Origin: Malachius bipustulatus
Lineage: Eukaryota; Arthropoda; Insecta; Coleoptera; Melyridae
Direction: 5' to 3'
Length of the DNA: 64,000 bases
Assembly (NCBI GenBank): GCA_910589415.1
Contig: OU342632.1
Span: 39,693,637 to 39,757,636 of the forward strand
The notes below the pieces were generated by a model, which saw nothing but the letters and a program-made list of their open reading frames with translations, had not been told where the DNA came from and made no database searches. Of the stretch, positions 33,822 to 44,326 are shown piece by piece. The position numbers and the translations under genes are program-made. How positions within the stretch are numbered: the stretch's first letter is position 1; every line of letters starts with the position of its first letter.

Positions 33822-36513
33822 TATACCTAAAGATAATACGTTTATTCTAACTTTAACCTGAGGCAATTTTAACCCTTTTTTTTATTTATGTATTGTAAAA
33901 AACGGTTAGGAGTTGCTCTAAATTTGGACTTTACTTCAGAAATGGCAAGTCCCACATCAGGAAATATGTTTATGTAGGTTTCAAGAAATCGCTCATGAAA
34001 GCCCTCATATCACTGACATACGGAACGAAGTAACATACGTATAAGCTTATAATGAAGCGATCTTTTTCGAACAGCAAACGAAGTAGCACGATCTCACTCC
34101 ATTTCAGTCTTGTTTTAATTTACGCCCCGTCTATTTTAATAACTGCATAGGCATTCAGTCTCTTGGGAGGGACGAGCCGAGCGGATAGCAGGGCGTATAC
34201 CTAGTAATAGGTGTAATATTTCTAAAACTTTGATGATTTTCGCATAAAATCGTAGAGAAAATAGCGTCTTCATCTGGCGGAAAATGGCTGTTATATACTT
34301 TGGGGTTCCAACACTCACCTGCCTTGCTCATGAATAACAACCATCGTTCTCGGCTTCCTGAAAGATTGCTTTAATAATACATATAAGTCACAGAAGATAA
34401 ACTTGTAGGTAAATATTATTAAGTCTTGATAATTTTTTTAACAATAATTTTCTTGGTTTTTTTAGTAGATTTGCTTGGATTGGAAGTTAAGGTGAAAACA
34501 AAACGAAGTATTTATGTATTAATATTTAATATTTTCCAGTCAATGCTTTTTGAATGGACAGTAAAATATTATTTTTCGAATATTCAGTATTATAGTCCTC
34601 GGTATAGTCGCTCACTACATACTTGGGTATTGATGGGTATATGGTGGGTATATGTACCTAACCTACCTACATTTCATTTATTATCATCATAGGTATATTA
34701 AGCATTCTCGACCCGTGCAAGTTACAAGTTATGAGTAAGGTTGTCACGACTAGGTATGGTATAAGTATAATAATATAATGTTTTTCTAGGTAATAATAGT
34801 TACTTTTAATGAAGACTTGTAACTTACTTCAACCGTATAATTTTACCTTATTATAATTATTATTATTATACCTATTTATTTTGAGCATTGTCAGGGTTTC
34901 GCCGAGTGCTTGTAGACCGATTTGAAATGAATGCATTTCATTCATGCATGTCAGTCTTTTGTCATTCTATTAAAAAAATAACCGATGTTTGCTTATGTAA
35001 TCCCAATCCGGCTAGTAACAGCCGGTTAATTTAATGTGCGATAATTTTTCAGCGAACCATCTGAGTCATCTTTATTAGCTCCTCTTATATTATTTTGTTA
35101 TTGAACGTCCTTCGTAATATTATGTAGGTACAATATGCACTAGACTAAAATGTGTACCGACTTTATTTGAATAATTATCAGATTTTTAGTCAATATTGCA
35201 CTTGTCTGGGTAATCATTTCCATTATATTTACCCTGTCATGATTATTTTAAAATAATCTTAAACGCGAAAATGAATATTACTCATAGTAGAAGTAATAAA
35301 AGCTGTAAATATTCTAATGGATTGAAAGTTTCGTCTAAAAAGTGATTTCAGACTCAATTATTTATTTATTATTATTAATTTAAAAAATAATATTTCTACG
35401 CACTGTAGACTAATTATTAATCTAATTATTTATTTACACTTAGCTTCCATTTTTGTAAAAAAAAAGGTGGCAACACTGCACTGAACATGTGAATAAGTTC
35501 GGGTTAGATGTTGTGATGTAGATTGTTATTATTTTTATTTCCATAGCAACGAAGGCATTTGAATATTTTATATTCTAAGTTGAGTTTAGGCGGTTGTAAA
35601 AACTTCAAATTTCGTTCAGATTTAGGTATAGTATCAATTTCCAACATTCTCAATTCCTCTGTAAAGAGGTTTTGTGGAAAAAAAAATTGATGAATTATTA
35701 TGGTATCCGTTCCAGACATTACAGTAACCTTAATTTTTATCACGATTATTGAAAAAATTACCTTCAAACTCGGATGAGGGAAACTTGAAAACCAACCGTT
35801 GGATTCAATTTTTTTTTGCAGAATATCCTTAATTTTAATGGGCTCTATATCGGCCTGTATTCCGAGTGCGCGAGTTACTGATCAGCCTGTACATCCTCGC
35901 CTACATTAAAATCAAAGTTGAACCTATATCCTATAACAAAACAAAATTACACTAATAACAATTTTACCTTGAAACGCTCTATTTACGTATCGAGTTGAAT
36001 TAATGATACTATAAACAATCAATTTACCTATAATACATTTTCGTAGATTCGTCTGTACATATATGATTATTATCAGAAATAAATTATGCACATTTAAAAA
36101 AAAATTGAATTGAAATTCTTATTTTCAAATTATGTCGATGCCTGAGTGCTTTGTATTTGGAAACAATTAAGTTTTTCAATATGTGGAAAGGTCGGTCAAA
36201 TTTTCCATTTCTGTGTTTTTTTTAATGACCCGCTTCTTTATTTCAACCGCTAGATGTTTTTAAATCGGCCATGTATTTATTTACACAGACAACAATAGAA
36301 ATATAAATATGTATTACTCCCTAACAATCCCTCAAATGGGTTGTATTTCGAAAAATCCTTCGTCATAAATCTCAATTAAAAAATAATTGGAACCAAATTC
36401 CATAGAGGCTTGTACCTCGGATTGTACTAAACTATACAATACATACTACTTAGTTCTAGATATTATTATAGTGGTTTGGACTGGGCATAGCTTTTAAGTC
36501 AGGACAAGTCATC
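33822..36513. other. Unannotated AT-rich sequence
   Basis: No gene seen. 34190-34285 matches 20265-20363 in inverse orientation. Repeated TACCTAC/TAGGTA words and AT microsatellite runs are common, as in many insect introns and intergenic regions. Confidence 0.4.
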
Positions 36514-36752
36514 GGAGGAGTGCTAGAACGTTAATTACAGATCTGCCAGATAATTACTGATTTTAAAATGCCCTGTATTATCAAAATGTTGGTCTGATAT
36601 TGCTGAAAATAAACTCTACTCCCTTTTAGAACAGTTAATTACTGATAAAAAATGAAAGACCATTCAAAATATTCACCATATTTTCAAAATTTGCAATTTA
36701 AAATCAATAATTATCTGACAAATCTTCAATTATTAGCGTTCTAGCACTCCAC
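36514..36752. mobile_element. 239-bp MITE, GGAGTGCTAGAAC-ended copy
   Basis: Ends GGAGTGCTAGAACG and CGTTCTAGCACTCC are inverse. The interior (CCCTGTATTATCA, GGTCTGATAT, AACTCTACTCC, TTCACCATATT) matches the element at 57754-58003 almost throughout, yet that element has completely different outer ends. Non-coding. Confidence 0.8.
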
Positions 36753-37704
36753 CCTATATGTACTAGGTGCGAAGTCCATGCAATAAAAGGAAAATGAGTG
36801 ACTTCTGCTCCAAATTTAAAAAACTGTCAAGATTTTGAATTGTCACCTTTTTATAAGAAAGCAAGAGGCCACTCTTTGAAATTTTCATATATAAAGAGGG
36901 TTGTGTGACATTTCATTTGAAATGTAATTAAATAATTTTCTATTCATGCAAATAAATTTTTTTTTTTATTTTGATCATAATTTTTTTTTTGCGAAAGTTA
37001 CATCACCTGCATAATTATATCAACCATCAGTGTATAAGGTAACGTTCTTCAGGAAGTTCGAAATAGATTGGCATACTATATCAAGAAGTCGGAAGAGGAC
37101 ATTTGGAACAAAATTCGGAATATACGTATCAAAATCCAAAAAAAATAAAAAATTGCCACACGGGCCCCTTGACATTTCAAAATTTCATAGCCTTAGTTAT
37201 CTACTCATCTGTGATGATGTTAAAATTGAGAGGAAAGATCGCAAAAAAAGTGATAATTCAATTAAAAACAGAAATTGATGGCTTTTCGAATTTGGCTCAG
37301 AAAGTCGCTAATTTTTAGACTTGAGACTCACCTGGTAACTTGTAAATGGGTTACCTATAAGAATTTGACATGTAAATTCAGTTTTGTGCAGATATCTCCA
37401 GGCGAGTCTCCAGGTTTAGATCTAGAGGAACATTTTAAAGGAAAAATAATTTTTTATTATTACAATTTGTATTTAACGAGCCTACCGTCAGTTATAACAC
37501 TTCTATACATATAATGCAGAAATACCCAAAAGAAAATTCTAATTAACTTTCAAATTTGAACTCATTTGTCTATTTTATAGACACTGTCGATTGTTGTCAT
37601 TATGGGATTATATAGTTGCTCATTTTATTTGAAGTCATTGAAATGTCTGTGTCCCGGAAATGACTTTACAGCTCTCTATACCCTCGGGTGAAACTATAAG
37701 TCGA
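36753..37704. other. Unannotated sequence
   Basis: No gene recognised. The frame at 37030-37278 is a Lys/Arg-rich low-complexity stretch without a domain. Confidence 0.4.
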
Positions 37705-38790
37705 TTCTCTACTCCTGTAGCTTCATCTTTCAAGATTAGTGAACGAAATTTTTTACTCTTGTGAAACTTTGGGATGGCATTTGATTTTAGGTTAAAAAAT
37801 TCCTAAAGTCGCGTTTAGGGTGCCCCTTCAAATTTAAAAAAAAAAAAAAACCGTTCACGAGACAGTTACTGGTCGCAGTTTTCAATCTAGGGGTCCGAAA
37901 TTTTTGTGGCATTAAGATATTCGCAAGGAGTGGTCTGGTACTGTATTTGAGTAGAATCGGTCGAGCCGTTCCAAAATGGCGACTTTTTAAATTTTATGAA
38001 AAATTGACATTTTTTTAACCTCTGCGTAAGCAAAATAGAAAAAAACCTTTAAACCAAATTAACAAGATTGGAAGAAAATATTTTAAATTTGAGGTAATGT
38101 AATAAAATTTTTCTCGGAATATGGTAGGTTTATAAATAATGCAATAAAATTTGCATTATTTATATTATAAAGCCAGTGGCGTGGGTAGGAAAAGGGTAAA
38201 AATGGCGAAATTTCTATAACCGTTTATGATCATATTTTTGAAGAAATTGAACTGAAATTTTTACAGTAGACAACTTTACTAATATAACCTTTAACTTTAA
38301 AAAATTTCAAGAGGCAAATAAGAGAAATGACGGTAATATTCGATTTTTTTACATGATGTTTATTTCTCTAACATTTCAAGTTTTTCTGTTTTCAAAACTC
38401 CCCTGTAACTTTTTTTCGAATTTATTAAAGGTAGTGTAAAGAAGTGCATTTTTTAAATAAAGTTAGCCAGTGGCGGGCTTAGAAAAAGGGACAAAATTGT
38501 TGAATTTTTGCAATTTTTTTTTATTTAAAAATTTATTTTATGGCACGTTTGCAAACGAAATGAAATGAAATTTTCACAGTAAACCACTACGCTAATACCT
38601 ATGACCCTACTATTGAAAATTTCAGCAAGGCAATCTAAAAAGCGGTGAAAATATTCAAAATTGAATCTCAACATAAATATACACTTTTTATGCGATTGAT
38701 GCGCAAGAAGGTTTTTGAAAAATGAAGCGCGACCAATTTTTTGTTTTAACAATAAAAAAGCGACCAAAAGAGACAATTAATGCAAGTGTT
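37705..38790. repeat. Dispersed repeat, single-unit copy
   Basis: Order: CCTGTAGCTTCATCTTTCAA, GTCGCAGTTTTCAATCTAGG, CAAAATGGCGACTTTTTAAA, GCCAGTGGCGTGGGTAGGAA, TTTACATGATGTTTATTTCT, then a distinct tail with GCCAGTGGCGGGC and GCGATTGATGCGCAAGAAGG. The same order, with the first module doubled, occurs at 41205-42825. Non-coding; possibly a non-autonomous transposon, but no inverted ends or target duplications could be set. Confidence 0.7.
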
Positions 38791-39376
38791 AGATATAAAA
38801 AAATCGAAAGTGGTACTGGTAACGTTTATGCACCTAGAAAAAGAACCCGGTGACCCAGTCATTTGAGTGAGGCTGTTGTACCGGTTTTAATATCATTATG
38901 ATCGCAATCTAAATAATATGTAGGTTTGTATTGGGTAGTAAATTAGGCGTGCATGTAAAGTGACGTAAAGATCTTATCGAATCTAATTTTACCTTCGCCA
39001 TTAATCGATAGCCTATCAGTTATTCTGATAGGAAAAATTTTACTGCGTGTAGCCCTAATCACGCCCTAATTACGCCCTAATTCTTGATTAATTAACGTTT
39101 TATAGTTTTATGATATGAAGAAGTTAAATAAAATTAAATTTATAAAAAAAAGTATTTTAATTTAGTTTATATTATCTACTGTGATATTCTTCCTGTCGGT
39201 TCACGATGATCCCGTATTAGTGTATTTTTTAATAAAAAAATACACTATTGAGGACGACATCACTTTTCGAAAATCACCCAAACTCATCAAATGTCCACCG
39301 ATCATGACCCCCAGATCACGAAAAAGTGGTTTTCCAAAATTCACCTGCCCACGATATATATATATATATTTATATA
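38791..39376. other. Left flank of the retrozyme array
   Basis: Unannotated AT-rich sequence with a small hairpin CCTATCAG-TTATT-CTGATAGG near 39011-39031 and a (TA)n tract at about 39354-39376 that abuts the array. Confidence 0.5.
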
Positions 39377-39467
39377 TCATGCAAATATAATTTTCGGGCA
39401 TTTTAAGCTCATTAATAAAGTGCTTTCAATGGCAGACAGCACACGCAACCATCTAGAGCCCCTCGAA

Positions 39468-39514
39468 GCTGCAGACGGACCGTTTCGGTCTTTTTATGAC
39501 CTCATCAGTACAGC
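39468..39514 (-). ncRNA. Hammerhead ribozyme 1 (type I)
   Basis: Minus strand: stem I strand GCUGUA, core CUGAUGA, stem II GGUC/GACC with loop AUAAAAA, core GAAA, short stem III CGG/CCG with a minimal loop, GUC cleavage triplet, stem I partner UGCAGC (six pairs, one G-U). Self-cleavage is predicted 3' of GUC, between 39474 and 39473 on the minus strand. All invariant core bases are present. Confidence 0.92.
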
Positions 39515-39908
39515 ATATCGAGATGGAATCCAGAGGCTACGATGCTGTCCGCCATCAAAAGCTAGGCCTTTGTACCCACTCAGTTCCACGGAACCCAGTG
39601 ACTTACAACGCCTTTCGCCATCTAACAATGGAGGCAAGAACTACCAGCAGTGTGTGCCAGCTTGCGACCATCGGAGATGGCGGCCCGGTGCAGTTTTATA
39701 TGCTTTTGGGCTTCACCTCTCCTCGGCCAGTGCTGACCACTGCCGGAAGATGCCATTCCATTCGCCCATAAGTAATTAATACAAATATGAAAGTTTTATT
39801 AAAGCCGTGATTATAAATCATGCAAATATAATTTTCGGGCATTTTAAGCTCATTAATAAAGTGCTTTCAATGGCAGACAGCACACGCAACCATCTAGAGC
39901 CCCTCGAA

Positions 39909-39955
39909 GCTGCAGACGGACCGTTTCGGTCTTTTTATGACCTCATCAGTACAGC
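39909..39955 (-). ncRNA. Hammerhead ribozyme 2 (type I)
   Basis: Exactly 441 bp from ribozyme 1 and identical to it in all stems and core positions. Two cleavages at copies 1 and 2 would release a 441-nt monomer. Confidence 0.92.
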
Positions 39956-40349
39956 ATATCGAGATGGAATCCAGAGGCTACGATGCTGTCCGCCATCAAA
40001 AGCTAGGCCTTTGTACCCACTCAGTTCCACGGAACCCAGTGACTTACAACGCCTTTCGCCATCTAACAATGGAGGCAAGAACTACCAGCAGTGTGTGCCA
40101 GCTTGCGACCATCGGAGATGGCGGCCCGGTGCAGTTTTATATGCTTTTGGGCTTCACCTCTCCTCGGCCAGTGCTGACCACTGCCGGAAGATGCCATTCC
40201 ATTCGCCCGTAAGTAATTAATACAAATATGAAAGTTTTATTAGAGCCGTGATTATAAATCATGCAAATATAATTTTCGGGCATTTTAAGCTCATTAATAA
40301 AGTGCTTTCAATGGCAGACAGCACACGCAACCATCTAGAGCCCCTCGAA

Positions 40350-40396
40350 GCTGCAGACGGACCGTTTCGGTCTTTTTATGACCTCATCAGTACAGC
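40350..40396 (-). ncRNA. Hammerhead ribozyme 3 (type I)
   Basis: Third minus-strand copy, again 441 bp away and identical in sequence. It is the copy closest to the head-to-head junction; only 28 bp separate it from the break at 40424. Confidence 0.92.
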
Positions 40397-40522
40397 ATAT
40401 CGAGATGGAATCCAGAGGCTACGAGGCGTTGTAAGTCACTGGGTTCCGTGGAACTGAGTGGGTACAAAGGCCTAGCTTTTGATGGCGGACAGCATCGTAG
40501 CCTCTGGATTCCATCTCGATAT

Positions 40523-40569
40523 GCTGTACTGATGAGGTCATAAAAAGACCGAAACGGTCCGTCTGCAGC
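40523..40569 (+). ncRNA. Hammerhead ribozyme 4 (type I)
   Basis: First plus-strand copy. GCUGUA at 40523-40528, CUGAUGA at 40529-40535, stem II to about 40550, GAAA, stem III, GUC ending at 40563, then UGCAGC 40564-40569. Predicted cleavage after 40563. Confidence 0.92.
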
Positions 40570-40963
40570 TTCGAGGGGCTCTAGATGGTTGCGTGTGCTG
40601 TCTGCCATTGAAAGCACTTTATTAATGAGCTTAAAATGCCCGAAAATTATATTTGCATGATTTATAATCACGGCTCTAATAAAACTTTCATATTTGTATT
40701 AATTACTTATGGGCGAATGGAATGGCATCTTCCGGCAGTGGTCAGCACTGGCCGAGGAGAGGTGAAGCCCAAAAGCATATAAAACTGCACCGGGCCGCCA
40801 TCTCCGATGGTCGCAAGCTGGCACACACTGCTGGTAGTTCTTGCCTCCATTGTTAGATGGCGAAAGGCGTTGTAAGTCACTGGGTTCCGTGGAACTGAGT
40901 GGGTACAAAGGCCTAGCTTTTGATGGCGGACAGCATCGTAGCCTCTGGATTCCATCTCGATAT

Positions 40964-41010
40964 GCTGTACTGATGAGGTCATAAAAAGACCGAAACGGTC
41001 CGTCTGCAGC
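40964..41010 (+). ncRNA. Hammerhead ribozyme 5 (type I)
   Basis: Second plus-strand copy, 441 bp from ribozyme 4 and identical to it. Predicted cleavage after 41004, so copies 4 and 5 bracket one complete monomer (40564-41004). Confidence 0.92.
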
Positions 41011-41137
41011 TTCGAGGGGCTCTAGATGGTTGCGTGTGCTGTCTGCCATTGAAAGCACTTTATTAATGAGCTTAAAATGCCCGAAAATTATATTTGCATG
41101 ATTTATAATCACGGCTCTAATAAAACTTTCATATTTA

Positions 41138-41185
41138 TATTTATATATATATATATTTATATATATATTTATATATATATATATT
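41138..41185. repeat. (TA)n / TATTTA microsatellite
   Basis: Interrupted AT dinucleotide tract directly at the right end of the retrozyme array. A similar tract at about 39354-39376 abuts the left end, so the element probably inserted into, or expanded, an AT repeat. Confidence 0.85.
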
Positions 41186-41204
41186 TCTCCAAAATCGCGA
41201 AATT

Positions 41205-42825
41205 TCGATTTTCAAAACGCTCCTGTAGCTTTATCTTTCAAGATTAGTGAATGAAATTTTGGATCCTTGTAAAGCTTTGGAACGACGTTAGATTTTCGTT
41301 GAAAAAAATTCCTAAAGTCGCGTAACTTCTACAGGGTGTCCTTTCAAAATTCCCCATATCCCGTTTTTGTCATCTCATTTCAGGTCGCAGTTTTCAATCT
41401 AGGGGACTGAAATTTTTGTGGGAGTAAGATATATATAAGAACTGGTCTGGTATTGTACTTGAGCAAAATCGGCCGAGCCGTTTCAAAATGGCGGCCATTT
41501 GAATTTTTGGAAAAATTGCTTTTTTTTGAACCCCTGTATGAGTAAGATGGAAAAATAACTTTGAAACTAAATCAACATGATTGGAGGAAAATTAATTGAA
41601 ATTTGATTTAATGTTATAAAATTTGCATTACTTTTATTAATAAGCCAGTGGCGTGGGTAGGAAAAGGGTAAAAATCGCTAAATTTCTCTAACAATTTATG
41701 AGCACATTTTTGAAGGAATTAAATTGAAATTTTCACAGTAGGAACTATACTAATAGCCTCTAGCCCTTAAAAATTTCAAGAAGTAAATAACAAAAATGGC
41801 GGAGTTATTTGAATTTTTTTTACATGATGTTTATTTCTCTAAAATTTTAAAAACGCTCCTGTAGCTTCACCTTTCAAGATTAATGAACGAAATTTTTTAC
41901 TCTTGTGAAACTTAGAGATGACGTTTGATTTTCGTAAAAATAATTTTCCTAAAGTTTTGTTACTTTTACAGGGTGTCCCTCCAAATTTCCAAAAAAAAAC
42001 CGGTCATGAGGCACGGTTTCTGGTCGCAGTTTTCAATTTAGGGGGCTGAAATTTTTTTTGTAGTAATATAACTGCAAGTAGTCGGTCTTGAGTAAAATCG
42101 GAATAGCCGTTCCAAAATGGCTGCCTTTTAAATTTTAGGAAAAATTGATAGATTTTGAACCTGTTCTAAATAAGCAAGTTAGAAACAAAAACTTTTAAGC
42201 AAAATTAGCATTATTGGAAGAATAGTTATTGAAATTTGAGTTATTGCAATAAAATTTGCATTTTTTTATTATTAAGCCAGTGGCATGGGTAGGAAAAGGG
42301 TAAAAAAGGCTAAATTTCTATAGTCGTTTATTCTATTTTTCTATTTTTTGTACAAATCGAACTGAAATTATTCCAATAGATAACTATACTAATAACCCTT
42401 AATTCTGAAAATTTTCAAGAAGCAAATAATAAAAATGGCGGAGATATTCGAATATTTTTAAATTATGTTTATTCCTCTAAAATTTCAAATTTTCAGTTTT
42501 CAAAGCTCCCTTTTCACTTTTTCAGTTCTATTGAAGGTAGTGTAAAAAATAGTATTTTTGAGGTAAAGTCAGCCAGTGGCGGGCAAAGGAAAAGGGGCAA
42601 AATTGTTCAGTTTTACCATTTATTTTGGTTTTGTTAAATTTAAAAATCCATTCTAAGGCACGTTTTCAAACGAAGTGAAATGCAATTTTCACAGTTAACC
42701 ACTACACTAATATGACCTGACTAGGGAAATTTTCAGAAAGCCAATTTAAAAAGCGGTGAAAATATTTATAAATTGGATCGCTTAAAAATACACTATTTAT
42801 GCGATTGATGCGCAAGAAGGTTTTT
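41205..42825. repeat. Dispersed repeat, double-unit copy
   Basis: The first module of the repeat at 37705 occurs twice in tandem (about 41205-41840 and 41855-42480), each with TTTCAAGATTA, a CAAAATGGC motif, GCCAGTGGC..GGGTAGG and a TTATGTTTATT stretch. The distinct tail (42490-42825) with GCCAGTGGCGGGC and GATTGATGCGCAAGAAGG follows. Same orientation as 37705-38790, so the retrozyme array is flanked by direct repeats. Confidence 0.75.
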
Positions 42826-43739
42826 GGTTTTAAGTACAAGTCTCGACTACACCCTCTGGAAACTTGTCCAGTTTCAGCCATCTCAGTCAGGAGTCAGGAC
42901 ACGTCGTGTCAGATACGAAGGAAACTAAACGACCACGTACTCTTACCTTGTTCCTGATCTTTTAAGGTTTAAAGGAAATTAATTGTCGTCACAATTCGTT
43001 AATCATTTTCGTGTTCGTTAATTAATTGAAATTTTTACTTTTTTCGCTATTAAGACACGTGTCATTGGTAATAAACAAGATATCAGAAAAAATCAAATTA
43101 TCTTTCTAATTAGCTTTGAAAATCAAGAAAAATGCAGAACTTACAACATAATTTTTGGACTCAAATTTGGAGATTGTAAATTAAATCGATCATAAACGTC
43201 AACAATGAATTATTGTTTGCATGAGACGAGTGGCTTTTGCAAATAAGAAATAATTCTCTTAAAATTTATTCAGTAGTCATCCATCATAGTTATAACGAGG
43301 AGGTAAAGAAATTTTGAAGTCAAATTTTTGGTATAACTTCACTAACGTACTGCTTTAAGCACCCTACCGGTTTCGGTCTTCTGTACATTTTCAGAGGTAA
43401 AAAAACGGCTTAAAGCAAGCGGTGTTTTACATCCAGAAGGGTCTGTGTAAAATTGATCGATCTCATAATAAAATGCACAACAGTGGAGTCCCGGGTTGAA
43501 CTTTATTACCCTACAAGTTTATGTTAATTGCCTATTGTTGACCGCACGCGTTTACCTGCTATAAATCATCATAATGTCTAGAAACTAGCTAGTTTGTGGT
43601 GCTAATAATTGAAATTTTGAATTGATTTTTGAAGATTCGCGTTTTAAACAGTGAAGTCAATTATTTACCAATAAAAACCGATCTAAAGGTAAATCTATAA
43701 GTTAATGAGTCGCGAAGCCAAACCGTCCGTCTCAATAAT
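42826..43739. other. Unannotated sequence with a hammerhead-like motif
   Basis: No gene recognised. The motif at 43361-43398 is listed separately. Confidence 0.45.
43361..43398 (-). ncRNA. Hammerhead-like remnant (weak)
   Basis: Minus strand: ACCU, CUGAAAA (core CUGANGA with one change), a 13-base stretch with no convincing stem II, GAAA, CCGG (self-complementary), UA, GGGU, which pairs with ACCU including one G-U. Same layout as 32555-32594, with an altered core base and no stem II, so catalysis is unlikely. GACCGAAACCGGTAG is a frequent insect repeat motif. Confidence 0.28.
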
Positions 43740-44165
43740 TTTTTTTTTTTATCTATAATTTTTTTTATTATTGAAAATGCACATGCACTGCAGGGAAATC
43801 CCTATGACGCTCTGGGAGCGGTGCATGAGCGGAGATATCGATTCACGTTAGCCTTGAATCTATGTAAGTTGTATACTTCGGGAAACACGCCCTTTGGAAT
43901 GCTATTCCAAAGTGATGCGGTTCTGTACATAAAAGAAGTCTGAAATAGGGTGGTACGAGGTGTAACGAGCTGAACCTGATACGGATGAGCGTCTGCGGCT
44001 CGACGTGTATTTCTGCCCGGTCTTGTTCTTGGTGGGATCAAGCGGGCCACGTCTTTTGAACACCTTCCATTAAAATATCTGTAAAACAGACTCAGGTCAG
44101 CTACTCTTCTTCGATGTTCGAGAGTGTCTAAATTTTTTGTCAAAATTACCCTGCACTATATGTAA
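43740..44165 (-). pseudogene. 3' end of a LINE ORF2 (5'-truncated)
   Basis: The minus-strand frame 44143-43802 encodes 113 residues: LEHRRRVADLSLFYRYFNGR, then LIPPRTRPGRNTRRA, then SFMYRTASLWNSIPKGVFPE and FKANVNRYL, ending at a stop. This is the conserved C-terminus of Jockey/CR1-type LINE polymerases (the RR..DL..Y...NG and WN.LP motifs). The upstream RT is missing. The 3' UTR with AATAATAAAA and a T-rich stretch runs to about 43740. The frame is intact, so this is a fairly young 5'-truncated insertion. Confidence 0.8.
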
Positions 44166-44326
44166 CCCTGCACCAGATACGTAATTTCTGAGAATATCAA
44201 GTTGTTATCTTTGTAATTAGCTGATATTTTTGGGGTGGACATAGTTAACCTATTGCAAAACTCGATCTACAAAATCGCGCCGTAAGTTGTTGTTTACCAT
44301 AGCCACCTAAAGCTGCGTACACACTT

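Larger units (their letters stand above)
39377..41137. mobile_element. Retrozyme array: 441-bp units with hammerhead ribozymes, head-to-head
   Basis: Units of 441 bp repeat almost without change. 39377-40424 holds about 2.4 units in tandem with the ribozyme on the minus strand. 40425-41137 holds about 1.6 units in tandem with the ribozyme on the plus strand. The join at 40424/40425 is not at a unit boundary: the right array brings about 70-80 extra bases that form the loop of a giant palindrome. Both outer ends abut AT microsatellite. Tandem copies of a few hundred bases with type I hammerheads are the defining feature of animal retrozymes, non-autonomous elements whose RNA is cut into monomers and circularised. 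Near identity of the units means recent origin. The 137-codon frames here are antisense to the ribozyme and repeat only because the DNA repeats. Confidence 0.9.

Noticed and set aside
39291..41112. Repeated 91- to 137-codon reading frames (MIINHANIIFGHFKL and MTSSVQHIEMESRG types)
   Set aside because: They run antisense to the hammerhead ribozymes and recur only because the 441-bp DNA unit is repeated; no known domain, and two overlapping frames are open equally.
39377..41137. CRISPR array or simple satellite
   Set aside because: Repeats are 441 bp, contiguous and in two orientations, without spacers, and each carries a full hammerhead ribozyme; retrozyme is the better reading.
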